Notes: a model not told the origin generated them from the letters alone. A DNA stretch of 64,000 bases from Flavobacterium piscinae (GCF_004122145.1 NZ_SBKQ01000009.1:95784-159783), one strand, 5' to 3'; positions 1 to 10,652 are shown, counted from the stretch's first letter. Program-made: numbers and translations.

Positions 1-647
1 TTAGTTGAAAAATTCTTAGGAAGTTTAGCTTTGAATGTTTTTCCGGCTTCGTTCGCAAATTCAGCGGTTACAGAATAGGTAGCTTGAGCTTTAAATTCCT
101 GAATTTCTCTCTCTCTTTCTACAATCAATCGCACTGAAACCGATTGTACACGTCCGGCAGACAAACCTCCTTTTACTTTTTTCCACAAAACGGGGGATAA
201 TTCATACCCTACCAATCGGTCTAAAACTCTGCGGGCTTGTTGTGCATTTACTAAATTATAGTCAATTCCGCGTGGATTTTCAATTGCTTTTTGAATGGCG
301 GACTTGGTGATTTCATGAAAAACAATTCGTTTGGTTTTTTTTGAGTCTAATTTTAATTCTTCCGCCAAATGCCAAGAAATGGCTTCTCCCTCTCGGTCTT
401 CATCACTTGCCAACCAAACCATTTCGGCATTTTTAGCTAACGTTTTGAGTTTGCTCACCAAAGCTTTTTTATCTGCAGAAACTTCATATTTAGGTTTAAA
501 ATCATGTTCTACATCAACCCCGATTTCTTTAGATGGAAGGTCAGCAATATGCCCATAACTGGACTCTACCTGATAATCACTTCCAAGAAATTTTTCGATG
601 GTTTTTGCTTTTGCCGGTGACTCAACGATAACTAAATTCTTTGCCAT
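1..647 (-). CDS. topA: DNA topoisomerase I, N-terminal part (cut by window edge)
   Basis: Type IA topoisomerase that relaxes negatively supercoiled DNA. Reading the minus strand from the ATG at 645-647 gives MAKNLVIVESPAKAKTIEKF, the classic TOPRIM start, followed by an SSYGHIADLP stretch, the acidic DEDREGEAISWH motif that binds Mg2+, and QARRVLDRLVGYELSPVLW. About 215 residues are present; the catalytic tyrosine region and the rest lie beyond position 1. It diverges from miaB across a 177-bp gap. The family call is certain; the gene is partial only because of the window edge. Confidence 0.96.
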   Translation of the reverse strand, partial: MAKNLVIVESPAKAKTIEKFLGSDYQVESSYGHIADLPSKEIGVDVEHDFKPKYEVSADKKALVSKLKTLAKNAEMVWLASDEDREGEAISWHLAEELKLDSKKTKRIVFHEITKSAIQKAIENPRGIDYNLVNAQQARRVLDRLVGYELSPVLWKKVKGGLSAGRVQSVSVRLIVEREREIQEFKAQATYSVTAEFANEAGKTFKAKLPKNFST

Positions 648-666
648 GTGCGTATTTGTTTGGCAA

Positions 667-674
667 CAAAAGTA
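667..674 (-). promoter_or_regulatory. Probable topA promoter, minus-7 element
   Basis: The minus strand reads TACTTTTG here, a match to the Bacteroidota TAnnTTTG element, about 20 bp upstream of the topA ATG. No clear TTG minus-33 element was seen. Confidence 0.5.
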
Positions 675-766
675 TGGTTTTTTTTTAATTATTGATTTTT
701 GGAAAATAAAAACCGTTGGCAAATCTGTTTTTTGAGGTAATATTTTGTTAAACAACATCTGCCATC

Positions 767-798
767 TTGTCATATTTTCAATTTTAGTATTATCTTTG
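767..798 (+). promoter_or_regulatory. Probable miaB promoter
   Basis: TTG at 767-769 and TATCTTTG at 791-798 (TAnnTTTG) are separated by 21 bp. The minus-7 element ends 26 bp before the miaB ATG, which fits a short leader. Confidence 0.6.
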
Positions 799-824
799 CA
801 GACTGATTTCAGATAAAATCGATT

Positions 825-2273
825 ATGGAGAAGATTATAGAAGAAAACAAGCAAGGAACCAGCTTGGTTTTAGAACAAAAAGAAGGAAACACCAAAAAGC
901 TTTTTATAGAAAGTTATGGCTGTCAGATGAATTTTTCGGATAGTGAAATCGTAGCTTCCATTTTGCATGAACAAGGTTATAACACCACCCAAAATTTGGA
1001 GGAAGCCGATTTGGTTTTGGTCAACACGTGTTCCATTCGTGACAAAGCCGAGCAAACGGTTCGCAAACGTTTGGAAAAATACAATGCCGTCAAAAAAATC
1101 AATCCAACCATGAAAGTGGGTGTTTTGGGTTGTATGGCGGAGCGTTTGAAAAGCCAGTTTTTGGAAGAAGAAAAAATTGTAGATATGGTCGTAGGACCCG
1201 ATGCCTACAAAGACATTCCAAATCTATTGAAAGAAGTGGAAGAAGGCAGAGATGCCATCAACGTGATTTTATCCAAAGAGGAAACGTATGGCGATATTTC
1301 TCCGGTTCGATTGAACAGTAATGGCGTGAATGCGTTTGTTTCCATCACCCGTGGTTGCGACAATATGTGTACATTTTGCGTGGTCCCGTTCACACGTGGT
1401 CGCGAAAGAAGTAGAGAGCCGCAAAGTATCTTAGAAGAAATCAAAGATTTGTACGAAAGAGGTTTTAAAGAAGTAACGCTTTTAGGTCAAAATGTTGACA
1501 GTTACTTATGGTATGGCGGCGGTTTGAAAAAAGATTTTGACAAAACGACTGAAATGCAAAAAGCCACTGCTGTTGATTTTGCTCAGTTGTTGGAAATGTG
1601 TGCGGTGCAGTTTCCGAAAATGCGTTTCCGTTTTTCTACTTCCAATCCGCAAGATATGCATGTGGAAGTGATTGAAATTATGGCAAAGTACCATAACATT
1701 TGCAACTACATTCATTTACCGGTGCAAAGTGGAAGCACAAGAATTTTGAAAGAAATGAACCGTCAGCACACCCGTGAAGAATACATGGCCTTAGTGGATA
1801 AAATATATGAAATCATTCCGGATATTTCGCTTTCACAGGATATGATTTCTGGTTTCCCTACTGAAACTGAAAAAGATCATCAAGATACGTTAAGCTTAAT
1901 GGAATATGTGAAATATGATTTTGGATTTATGTTTGCCTATTCGGAACGACCCGGAACTTTAGCCGCCCGAAAAATGGAAGATGACGTGCCGGAAGAAGTG
2001 AAAAAAAGACGTTTAAACGAAATCATCGATTTACAACAAAAATTAGGTTTAGAAAGAACCAAACGATTTGTTGGACAAGAAGTGGAAGTGTTGATTGAAA
2101 AAGAATCGAAACGTTCCAACGAACATTGGAGCGGAAGAAACTCCCAAAATACGGTGGTGGTTTTTCCAAAAGAAAACTATAAAGTAGGTGATTTTGTAAT
2201 GGTAAAAATAAACGATTGTACCGCTGCCACTTTGATTGGAGAAGCAGTTGGTTATTCTGAGATGATGAATTAA
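825..2273 (+). CDS. miaB: tRNA-2-methylthio-N6-dimethylallyladenosine synthase MiaB
   Basis: Radical-SAM methylthiotransferase that converts i6A37 to ms2i6A37 in tRNAs reading UNN codons. The 482-residue protein has the family order: an N-terminal UPF0004 domain with cluster cysteines at about C33, C69 and C103; a radical-SAM core with C178xxxC182xxC185 (motif [11 protein letters not shown]); and a C-terminal TRAM domain from about residue 405. Length and motifs are normal for Bacteroidota MiaB. The ATG at 825 follows a good promoter. The next gene is not an operon partner but a GxxExxY cassette inserted 3 bp after the stop codon. Confidence 0.97.
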   Translation: MEKIIEENKQGTSLVLEQKEGNTKKLFIESYGCQMNFSDSEIVASILHEQGYNTTQNLEEADLVLVNTCSIRDKAEQTVRKRLEKYNAVKKINPTMKVGVLGCMAERLKSQFLEEEKIVDMVVGPDAYKDIPNLLKEVEEGRDAINVILSKEETYGDISPVRLNSNGVNAFVSITRGCDNMCTFCVVPFTRGRERSREPQSILEEIKDLYERGFKEVTLLGQNVDSYLWYGGGLKKDFDKTTEMQKATAVDFAQLLEMCAVQFPKMRFRFSTSNPQDMHVEVIEIMAKYHNICNYIHLPVQSGSTRILKEMNRQHTREEYMALVDKIYEIIPDISLSQDMISGFPTETEKDHQDTLSLMEYVKYDFGFMFAYSERPGTLAARKMEDDVPEEVKKRRLNEIIDLQQKLGLERTKRFVGQEVEVLIEKESKRSNEHWSGRNSQNTVVVFPKENYKVGDFVMVKINDCTAATLIGEAVGYSEMMN

Positions 2274-2276
2274 ATA

Positions 2277-2711
2277 GCCACAGATTAAAAGATTTACACA
2301 GATTATAAAAATGCAACTTTACAGAGAAGAAGAAACATATAAAATTATTGGAATCTGTATGGAAGTCCACAAAAATCTTGGCCCAGGATTACTGGAAATT
2401 ATTTACAAAAATGCCATTGAAATTGAATTAACAGAAAATAACATCCCTTTTGAACGAGAAAAAGAATTTTTAATAAATTACAAAGGTAAAATTTTACCTC
2501 ATAAATTTTATGCCGATTTTATTGTAAACGAAGATATTATATTAGAAGTAAAAGCAGTAAAAGAATTTTCAAATGAACACAAGGCACAAATATTAAATTA
2601 CATGAAACTAGCAAATTCGGAAATAGGTTTGTTAGTAAATTTTCAAACAAAATCTTTACAACACAAAAGATTTGTACTTTAAAAATCAGTGAAAATCCTT
2701 TAATCTGTGGC
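2277..2711. repeat. Inverted-repeat-flanked GxxExxY cassette
   Basis: The 13-bp arm GCCACAGATTAAA at 2277-2289 recurs in inverted orientation at 2699-2711 (TTTAATCTGTGGC). The left arm is followed by a near-repeat of itself (ACACAGATTA, about 2297-2306). The arms tightly frame the GxxExxY gene and begin 3 bp after the miaB stop codon. From memory, GxxExxY genes in Bacteroidota often lie in such CACAGATTA-rich repeats. The layout suggests a small mobile or repetitive unit. No transposase is encoded and no target-site duplication was evident. Confidence 0.6.
2311..2682 (+). CDS. GxxExxY protein (PD-(D/E)XK nuclease-like)
   Basis: A 123-residue protein of the GxxExxY family, assigned to the PDDEXK_3 nuclease-like group. 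The name-giving motif is visible as GPGLLEIIY at about residues 25-33, preceded by EVHKNL. A nuclease-like core follows as D(F)IVNED and ILEVKAV at about residues 70-84, with the D...ExK arrangement expected for metal binding. The C-terminus LLVNFQTKSL is typical. The biological role of the family is unknown. Its confinement between inverted repeats suggests it spreads with, or belongs to, a repeat element rather than to the miaB operon. Confidence 0.9.
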   Translation: MQLYREEETYKIIGICMEVHKNLGPGLLEIIYKNAIEIELTENNIPFEREKEFLINYKGKILPHKFYADFIVNEDIILEVKAVKEFSNEHKAQILNYMKLANSEIGLLVNFQTKSLQHKRFVL

Positions 2712-2724
2712 AAAAAATTAAAAC

Positions 2725-3987
2725 ATGGAATCCGTTCAAAACATAAAACAACGATTTGAAATCATCGGAAATGATCCGAAACTCAATCGTGCAATAGAAA
2801 AAGCCATTCAGGTGGCTCCTACTGATATTTCGGTTTTAGTTACCGGTGAAAGTGGCGTGGGAAAAGAAAGTATTCCAAAAATTATTCACTCACTTTCACA
2901 TAGAAAGCATGGAAAATATATTGCAGTAAACTGTGGAGCCATTCCGGAGGGAACCATTGACAGCGAATTATTTGGTCACGAAAAAGGTTCGTTTACCGGA
3001 GCAACCGGAGCTCGTGATGGTTATTTTGAAGTAGCCGATGGCGGAACCATATTTTTGGATGAAGTGGGTGAATTACCGTTAACTACCCAAGTTCGTTTAC
3101 TTCGTGTGTTGGAAAATGGTGAATTTATAAAAGTAGGTTCGTCGCAGGTGCAAAAAACCAATGTTCGTATTGTGGCGGCTACCAACGTGAATATGTTTGA
3201 CGCCATTGAAAAAGGAAAATTCCGTGAAGACTTATATTATCGTTTAAGCACAGTCGATATTAACTTACCCCCTTTACGCGAACGAAAAGATGACATTCAT
3301 TTATTGTTCAGAAAATTCGCATCCGATTTTAGTCAGAAATACAAAATGCCGCCCATCAGATTAGATGATAATGCGGTTGATTTATTGTTAAAATATCGCT
3401 GGAGCGGAAATATTCGTCAGTTGCGTAATATTGCAGAACAAATTTCAGTTTTAGAAACCAATAGAACTATTTCTTACCAAACATTATATGCTTATTTACC
3501 GCAAGAAGGCTCTAATCTTCCGGCGGTTATCAAAGATAAAAAGTCGGAAAGCGATTTTAGTAATGAAAGAGAAATTTTATACAAAGTGCTTTTTGATATG
3601 AAAAGTGATTTGAATGATTTGAAAAAACTTACTTTAGAATTAATGCAAAATGGCAGTGCCAAAGTACAAGAGGCAAATAAAAATTTAATTCAAAAAATTT
3701 ACGGTCAGAAAGAAGATACAGAAATTACTTTTGAAGAACCCCGAATGAGTGTAATTCCTCCTCAAAATAATGCACAACAAGAGGAATTTGAAGACGAAGA
3801 TGACGATCAAAACTATCTATTTGCCGAAGCGGTGGAAGAAGAAGAAACCTTACGCTTGGATGCCAAAGAAATTGAACTCATTAAAAAAGCTTTAGATCGC
3901 AACAAAGGAAAACGCAAAGCTGCGGCAGATGAATTAGGTATTTCGGAACGCACTTTATATCGAAAAATTAAACAATTTGATTTGTAG
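2725..3987 (+). CDS. Sigma-54 interaction domain transcriptional activator
   Basis: A 420-residue bacterial enhancer-binding protein. It starts directly with the AAA+ domain and lacks a receiver, PAS or GAF sensor. Walker A is GESGVGKE (about residues 40-47), the sigma-54 contact loop is GSFTGA rather than GAFTGA (about 90-95), and Walker B is GGTIFLDEVGEL (about 108-119). A long acidic linker precedes a Fis-type helix-turn-helix at the C-terminus (RKAAADELGISERTLYRKI). It should drive transcription from sigma-54 promoters by ATP hydrolysis. It probably forms an operon with lptE, the TPR gene and secG. A sigma-54-like site lies upstream of groES, 2.2 kb away. Confidence 0.93.
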   Translation: MESVQNIKQRFEIIGNDPKLNRAIEKAIQVAPTDISVLVTGESGVGKESIPKIIHSLSHRKHGKYIAVNCGAIPEGTIDSELFGHEKGSFTGATGARDGYFEVADGGTIFLDEVGELPLTTQVRLLRVLENGEFIKVGSSQVQKTNVRIVAATNVNMFDAIEKGKFREDLYYRLSTVDINLPPLRERKDDIHLLFRKFASDFSQKYKMPPIRLDDNAVDLLLKYRWSGNIRQLRNIAEQISVLETNRTISYQTLYAYLPQEGSNLPAVIKDKKSESDFSNEREILYKVLFDMKSDLNDLKKLTLELMQNGSAKVQEANKNLIQKIYGQKEDTEITFEEPRMSVIPPQNNAQQEEFEDEDDDQNYLFAEAVEEEETLRLDAKEIELIKKALDRNKGKRKAAADELGISERTLYRKIKQFDL

Positions 3988-3991
3988 AATT

Positions 3992-4498
3992 ATGAAAAAA
4001 AAATTAAAGTACTTTCTGTTCCTAACAACAATAATAACTGTAAACAGTTGTAAATACTATAACTTTACCGGAACAGGAAAGATTGATGCAGAAACCTTTC
4101 AAGTCAATTATTTTCAAAATAATGCAGAATTAATTGAACCCGGTCTTGAACGTGATTTCACTATTGCACTTCAGGAATTAATTGTCAATCAAACCAATTT
4201 GAATTTAACCACAAGCGGTGCCGACTTAATTTATGAAGGAGAAATAACCGGATTCCGAATTTCACCCATGACTGCAACTGCCGACCAAAGAACGGCTCAA
4301 AACAGGGTAACCATGACCGTTAATGTGCGTTTTACAAATACTAAAAAAGAAGATGATGATTTTGAAAAATCTTTTTCATTTTTCTATGATTATCCGGCCG
4401 AACAGCAATTGATTGGTCCCACGTTAGCTGCCGCAAAATTGGAGCTTTTTGAAAGAATCACGCAGGATATTTTTAATGCCTCTTTAGCAAAATGGTAG
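3992..4498 (+). CDS. lptE: LPS assembly lipoprotein LptE
   Basis: A 168-residue outer-membrane lipoprotein of the LptE family, which plugs and assists LptD when lipopolysaccharide is inserted in the outer leaflet. The chosen start is MKKKLKYFLF; it is followed by a hydrophobic segment and a lipobox ending NSC at about residue 20. The mature part begins CKYYNFTGTG, a signature of Bacteroidota LptE, and contains SGADLIYEGEITGF. An in-frame ATG 15 bp earlier is unlikely because it lies inside the end of the activator gene. It lies 4 bp after the activator stop. Confidence 0.88.
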   Translation: MKKKLKYFLFLTTIITVNSCKYYNFTGTGKIDAETFQVNYFQNNAELIEPGLERDFTIALQELIVNQTNLNLTTSGADLIYEGEITGFRISPMTATADQRTAQNRVTMTVNVRFTNTKKEDDDFEKSFSFFYDYPAEQQLIGPTLAAAKLELFERITQDIFNASLAKW

Positions 4499-4541
4499 AT
4501 TAAAAAATTTAGTAAGGTTACCTTGTTAAATTTTTATAAAT

Positions 4542-5720
4542 TTGTCAGACAACCAACAACACCTAATTGAATTGAACTTATCCGAATATACATTCTTACT
4601 CAATAACCCCAACGCGGTAAATGAAAAGCAAGCCAAGGCTTTGGAAACTGTTGTGGAAAGTTTTCCTTATTTTCAAAGTGCTCGGGCATTGTACCTCAAA
4701 GGATTGTATAATCAAGACAGCTATAAATACAATTTTGCATTAAAGCAAACGGCTGCTCACACAGCAGACAGAAGTGTTCTATTTGATTTCATTACATCGG
4801 ATGAATTTACAATCATTGAAAAAGACATTTATGAGAAAAAGTTAGCTTTACTCATGGATATTGACGTTGTTGATAGTGAGATTCATCATGTAGAAGAACT
4901 AGTCTCAGAAAAAACAGATGAAATTGATACTCCTGAAATAACTTCAATCTCGGTTAAACCAACGGTTGAATTTGAATCAGCTGAGATTGATTTTGTAAAA
5001 TTGGAGAACAATTCAATTCTTGAAGAAGTTAAGGAAGAAATTACCGTCTCAGAAATTACTCCAACACTAATTGAGGTAGAACCTATTATTGAAGAAGAAA
5101 AAATTGAACCCAATCCCATAAATTTGGCAGAAAATGAAGTTGAAGAAACAATCATCTCTACTGAAAATTCTGAAGACCTTATTGAAGAAGCTACAACTAA
5201 AGAAGTAACATCCATTGATGAAAACAGTTTTGAATCTTTAAGTGAAGAAGTAATTCCCGAGATAAAAGAAAAACTGGATATTGGAAAACCAATTACGTTT
5301 TCTCAAAATGAAAAACACTCCTTTCAAGAGTGGTTACAATTGGCAAGTTTTAAACCTATTGAACGAATTGAAGTGAAAAAAGAAACACTTTCAATTCAAA
5401 ATTCAGTTCAAAAAGAGGAAAAAAAACATGAAAACAGCAGTAGTAAACTAAAAAAATTAGAAATAATTGATAAGTTTATCGAAGCGAATCCAAAAATAAC
5501 ACCGGCCAAGGAATTAGTAGATTTGCCTTCAAAACCAATAGAGACAAGCGATACCACACATTTAATGACTGAAACCTTAGCTCGGGTTTACTTAGAACAG
5601 AAAAAATATAGTAAAGCAATTCAAGCATATGAAATATTAATTTTGAAATATCCGGAAAAAAGTATTTTCTTTGCAGACCGAATTAAAGACATTAAAATTT
5701 TACAACAAAATAATCAATAG
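4542..5720 (+). CDS. TPR-containing protein with acidic middle region, TTG start
   Basis: A 392-residue protein without a signal peptide. The N-terminal part (residues about 1-110) resembles a conserved Bacteroidota domain with the stretch FPYFQSARALYLKGLY. A glutamate-rich low-complexity middle follows (about 115-250), and the C-terminus carries a TPR-like helix pair (TLARVYLEQKKYSKAIQAYE). The only plausible start is TTG at 4542: a stop codon lies 15 bp upstream in frame and no ATG occurs before about residue 107. It lies between lptE and secG and is probably co-transcribed with secG, whose ATG follows its stop by 1 bp. Function is unknown. Confidence 0.8.
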   Translation: MSDNQQHLIELNLSEYTFLLNNPNAVNEKQAKALETVVESFPYFQSARALYLKGLYNQDSYKYNFALKQTAAHTADRSVLFDFITSDEFTIIEKDIYEKKLALLMDIDVVDSEIHHVEELVSEKTDEIDTPEITSISVKPTVEFESAEIDFVKLENNSILEEVKEEITVSEITPTLIEVEPIIEEEKIEPNPINLAENEVEETIISTENSEDLIEEATTKEVTSIDENSFESLSEEVIPEIKEKLDIGKPITFSQNEKHSFQEWLQLASFKPIERIEVKKETLSIQNSVQKEEKKHENSSSKLKKLEIIDKFIEANPKITPAKELVDLPSKPIETSDTTHLMTETLARVYLEQKKYSKAIQAYEILILKYPEKSIFFADRIKDIKILQQNNQ

Positions 5721-5721
5721 C

Positions 5722-6072
5722 ATGGGATTTTCAGTTTTTTTAGTACTTATAACAATTGTTTGTTTTTTACTTATTGTAGTAATCATGGTTCAAAATCCTA
5801 AAGGAGGTGGTTTATCCTCTACTTTTGGAAACTCACAACAAATTGGTGGAGTTCAAAAAACCACTGACTTTTTAGATAAAAGTACTTGGACATTGGGTAT
5901 TATTTTGATTGCTTTGATTATGTTTTCAAGCTTAGCTTTCAATGACAATAATGAAAGTATTAAAATTGATAAAAGTAATGTTCCGGCCAAAACAGAAATT
6001 TCTGCTCCAGCTGAAACGACAGCTCCAACAGCTAGTCCAACTCCTGCCGAAACTACTCCGGCAGCAGAATAA
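5722..6072 (+). CDS. secG: Preprotein translocase subunit SecG
   Basis: A 116-residue SecYEG channel subunit. The ATG at 5722 (MGFSVFLV) is preferred over an in-frame ATG at 5671 because it begins at the first transmembrane helix and just after the upstream stop. Two membrane segments flank the conserved loop QNPKGGGLSSTFG (about residues 25-37). The C-terminal tail is rich in Ala, Pro and Thr (APAETTAPTASPTPAETTPA), as often seen in Bacteroidota SecG. A strong terminator follows. Confidence 0.95.
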   Translation: MGFSVFLVLITIVCFLLIVVIMVQNPKGGGLSSTFGNSQQIGGVQKTTDFLDKSTWTLGIILIALIMFSSLAFNDNNESIKIDKSNVPAKTEISAPAETTAPTASPTPAETTPAAE

Positions 6073-6095
6073 TTTATATTATAATCCATTGATAT

Positions 6096-6124
6096 AATCC
6101 CGAACTTTTTCGGGATTTTTTTTT
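6096..6124 (+). terminator. Rho-independent terminator after secG
   Basis: Stem AATCCCGA...TCGGGATT with a short CTTTT-type loop, followed by a run of T. It ends the lptE-secG unit and isolates groES. Confidence 0.85.
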
Positions 6125-6137
6125 GAAAACAATCATG

Positions 6138-6178
6138 CTGAAAAAATGTCAGTTTTTACCAATTGGCATAATTTCTGA
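6138..6178 (+). promoter_or_regulatory. Candidate sigma-54-like promoter and operator before groES
   Basis: TGGCAT at 6164-6169 followed by TG at 6176-6177 keeps the GG-to-G spacing of a sigma-54 minus-24/minus-12 promoter, though the minus-12 half is imperfect (CTGA instead of TTGC). An inverted repeat CTGA-N7-TCAG lies at 6138-6152. The site is about 45 bp before the groES ATG. No CIRCE element and no TAnnTTTG element was found in this gap. This is a visual match only. Confidence 0.3.
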
Positions 6179-6221
6179 CTAATCAAAACCGTCAAACTTA
6201 ATTTAATAAAACAAAATAATT

Positions 6222-6497
6222 ATGTCAGTAAACATTAAACCCCTTTCAGACCGCGTTTTAGTAGAACCGGCAGCTGCTGAAACTACAACAGCTTCAGGAA
6301 TTATTATTCCGGACACTGCAAAAGAAAAACCACAGAGAGGTACTGTTGTTGCCGTTGGAAACGGAAAAAAAGACCACACCATGACCGTTAAAGTAGGTGA
6401 CACGGTTTTATATGGAAAATATGCCGGAACCGAATTAAAATTAGACGGCAAAGATTACCTCATCATGAGAGAAGACGATATTTTAGCTATCGTATAA
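6222..6497 (+). CDS. groES: Co-chaperonin GroES
   Basis: A 91-residue Cpn10 lid of the GroEL chamber. It has the family start [12 protein letters not shown], the mobile-loop region ([19 protein letters not shown], about residues 18-36), and the end [14 protein letters not shown]. Length is typical. It lies 40 bp upstream of groEL in the standard groESL operon. Confidence 0.98.
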   Translation: MSVNIKPLSDRVLVEPAAAETTTASGIIIPDTAKEKPQRGTVVAVGNGKKDHTMTVKVGDTVLYGKYAGTELKLDGKDYLIMREDDILAIV

Positions 6498-6525
6498 TGA
6501 TTAACTGAAAATTAAAATTATTTAA

Positions 6526-8169
<1,644 letters not shown>

Positions 8170-8218
8170 TTTAGAATTAAGATTTTAGTATTAAGTATTA
8201 AGACTAAAAACAAATAAT

Positions 8219-8254
8219 AAATCCGTCTTGAAGTAATTCTTGACGGATTTTTGT
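8219..8254 (+). terminator. Terminator after groEL
   Basis: Stem AAATCCGTC / GACGGATTT with a 14-nt loop and a T-rich tail. It stands between groEL and the convergent DUF2490 gene. Confidence 0.8.
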
Positions 8255-8273
8255 TTTAAAAAGGTTAAAGAAA

Positions 8274-9032
8274 TTATTTTCGCCAATCAAAATTGGTAAT
8301 ATAACTTAATCGAACAGTCGGATTATCTTCTTGGAGTGTGTTCGAAAAATTCCAAATGTGCTGCTGAATATAGCACAGCTGTAATTGATGATTTTTATTC
8401 AAATTATAGCCTATTCCACCAATGATTCGGTTTTGATTTAGAAATGTTTTACCCGCATTAGAACCAATATTCATAAATACTTCATCCCCTAAAATACTGA
8501 ATAACTTTGTTGTATCCTCTTTTTTTAGTAAAGGAAAATTCACTAAAACCATATACCTTAATCGATTTCTGTATTCATAGTCAGTGATTTCGAATGCACC
8601 GTTTGTTTGTTGAGTTGCAATACCCACAAATCGAAATTCATCTCGCAATCGATGCGTGAATTTTAACTTCCCCTTTTGGTGCATATAGGTTCCTTGCACC
8701 CAAAAATGGTCTTCGGGAGTATTTATTCTATTCAACGACGGATTTCCATATACATAAGTGGTATAATGTGTGTAACCAATACTACCTATAAAACTTTTGG
8801 TAAGTTGATAGTCGATTGAAGGGCGAACAAAATATTGTTGTTTTTCAGAAAATCCGTTGGCGTAACGCATGGTAGCTTCCAATGTAAATGACAGTTTTTC
8901 AGTCAACTTATTTTTCCCAACATAATGCAACCAGATATTTTCATTATTTGTTTTAATTTGAGCATAACTTGTTGATATAAATAAACCAAAAACAAACAAA
9001 ATTCTTTTGCAATAAAAACTATTATTTTTCAT
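8274..9032 (-). CDS. DUF2490 outer-membrane beta-barrel protein
   Basis: A 252-residue secreted protein with a signal peptide (about residues 1-24, ending SYA-Q) and alternating beta-strand segments with aromatic girdles, such as YFVRPSIDYQL and TYVYGNP. The resemblance is to DUF2490 family barrels. It is the last gene of the dabA-dabB-sulP run, 1 bp after sulP, which suggests a matched outer-membrane component. Substrate is unknown; a role in anion or bicarbonate entry is inference from position only. Confidence 0.75.
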   Translation of the reverse strand: MKNNSFYCKRILFVFGLFISTSYAQIKTNNENIWLHYVGKNKLTEKLSFTLEATMRYANGFSEKQQYFVRPSIDYQLTKSFIGSIGYTHYTTYVYGNPSLNRINTPEDHFWVQGTYMHQKGKLKFTHRLRDEFRFVGIATQQTNGAFEITDYEYRNRLRYMVLVNFPLLKKEDTTKLFSILGDEVFMNIGSNAGKTFLNQNRIIGGIGYNLNKNHQLQLCYIQQHIWNFSNTLQEDNPTVRLSYITNFDWRK

Positions 9033-9033
9033 A

Positions 9034-10638
9034 CTATGCTGTGATTTTGTTTTTTCTGGAAGACAATGGATGATTGGAAAGTGGTTGGTGATTTTCTAAT
9101 CCTTTAATAATAACTGAACCCCCATTGGCTTCATAATCATGTTTGAAATGTTCCAAATTTTCCATCACAGAATGATCCACTAGTTTTGTCTTTTTAAGGT
9201 CAATGGTCACATTAAATCCGTATGGAATAGCTTCTAATTTGCTTTTCACTCCTAAAAAATTGGTAAAAATCGCTGCTTTATTTATTTCTACTAGATAATT
9301 ATTGCCTTCAAAAGAAACTAAAGTAGGAGCTTTAAACAACGATGAAACAGGAGTTCCATTGACTAAATGAATAATAATTTTCAAAACCATACCGGCAGCA
9401 ATTCCTATCAATAAATCTTCAAACAAAGTAAAGAAAATGGTCACTAAGAAAATAGCCAATTGCTCTTTCCCAATTTTAAACGTATGAATAAATTCTTTCG
9501 GATGAGCCAATTTTATACCAACCGTAATCAACATTGCAGCTAATGCTGCGTTTGGAATCATTTCTAGTATCGGTGTGGCTAACAACACAAAAAGTAAAAT
9601 AAAAAAACCATGAAAAAAGTTGGCCCATCGGGTTTTAGCCCCATTATTTACATTGGATGAAGAACGTGCTACCTCTGAAATCATAGGTAAACCACCTAAA
9701 AAAGCAGCAATTGTATTTCCAATTCCAACAGCTATCAAATCTTTATTCATATTTGATTTTCGTTTAAATGGATCCAATAAATCTATCGCTTTAACTGTTA
9801 GCAAAGATTCTAATGTTCCAACCAAAGCAAACATAATCACATATTTTACAAACAGTCCGGTTTGTGAAATCCCGTCAAAACTGGCATTAATGTTTAAACT
9901 ATCAACCAAACTACCAATTTTTACCAAAGCATAAGGTGGTTCGGTATGAGCAAAATCCATAAATAACTCACAGGGAATAGCAAACAAAAGCACCACCAAA
10001 GGAGCCGGAATCATTTTGATGGTTTTGTTTTTGAGATAAGGCCAACCCATCATAATAGCCAAACTTACTACTCCAATAATAGAAGCTTTTGCATCCAGAT
10101 TCAAAATAAATTTTGGAATATTCATCAATAATTCAATTGGCCCCAAACCTTTGGCTAATGCCGGATTATCATTCAATAAAACCGGAATTTGTTTGGCGAT
10201 GATAATAATTCCTATGGCTGCTAACATTCCATGAATGGCTGAAAGTGGAAAGAAATCGGCTAGTTTACCCAATTTCAATATTCCAAATAAAATCTGAATA
10301 ATTCCGGCCACCACCATGGCACCCAAAGCTAATTTCCAACCCAATTGGTTGTCACCTTGACCAAATTCGGCTACAGCACCGGCGACAATTACAATTAAAC
10401 CTGCGGCAGGGCCTTTGATGGTCAAACGAGAACCCATAAAAAAAGACACAATAATCCCACCAATAATAGCCGTAATTAAACCCATTATGGGTGGAAAATC
10501 AGAAGCTTTTGCAATACCCAAACTTAATGGTAATGCTAATAAAAACACAATAAAACCGGATATTGCATCCGTTTTAAAATTCTCTTTTAAGCCTGCTAAT
10601 CCATCAGCAGGAACATATTTATTTATAGTTGATTTCAT
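9034..10638 (-). CDS. SulP-family anion transporter with STAS domain
   Basis: A 534-residue SLC26/SulP permease. It opens with DAISGFIVFLLALPLSLGIAKASDFPP, the usual first helix, followed by about a dozen membrane segments with SRLTIKGPAAGL and GGLPMISEVARSSSNVNNG. A C-terminal cytoplasmic STAS domain (about residues 430-525) includes VTIDLKKTKLVDHSVMENL. The family moves sulfate, bicarbonate or other anions. Position 14 bp after a NuoL-like DabB and DabA makes bicarbonate (as in BicA) the likeliest substrate, but the sequence alone does not decide. No carbonic anhydrase domain is fused. Confidence 0.9.
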   Translation of the reverse strand: MKSTINKYVPADGLAGLKENFKTDAISGFIVFLLALPLSLGIAKASDFPPIMGLITAIIGGIIVSFFMGSRLTIKGPAAGLIVIVAGAVAEFGQGDNQLGWKLALGAMVVAGIIQILFGILKLGKLADFFPLSAIHGMLAAIGIIIIAKQIPVLLNDNPALAKGLGPIELLMNIPKFILNLDAKASIIGVVSLAIMMGWPYLKNKTIKMIPAPLVVLLFAIPCELFMDFAHTEPPYALVKIGSLVDSLNINASFDGISQTGLFVKYVIMFALVGTLESLLTVKAIDLLDPFKRKSNMNKDLIAVGIGNTIAAFLGGLPMISEVARSSSNVNNGAKTRWANFFHGFFILLFVLLATPILEMIPNAALAAMLITVGIKLAHPKEFIHTFKIGKEQLAIFLVTIFFTLFEDLLIGIAAGMVLKIIIHLVNGTPVSSLFKAPTLVSFEGNNYLVEINKAAIFTNFLGVKSKLEAIPYGFNVTIDLKKTKLVDHSVMENLEHFKHDYEANGGSVIIKGLENHQPLSNHPLSSRKNKITA

Positions 10639-10652
10639 ATTTATTTTAAAAA

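Noticed and set aside
331..558. Plus-strand reading frame of 75 codons
   Set aside because: It is antisense to topA, which has clear family motifs in this stretch.
6125..6221. CIRCE operator for groESL
   Set aside because: No TTAGCACTC-N9-GAGTGCTAA or close match was found.
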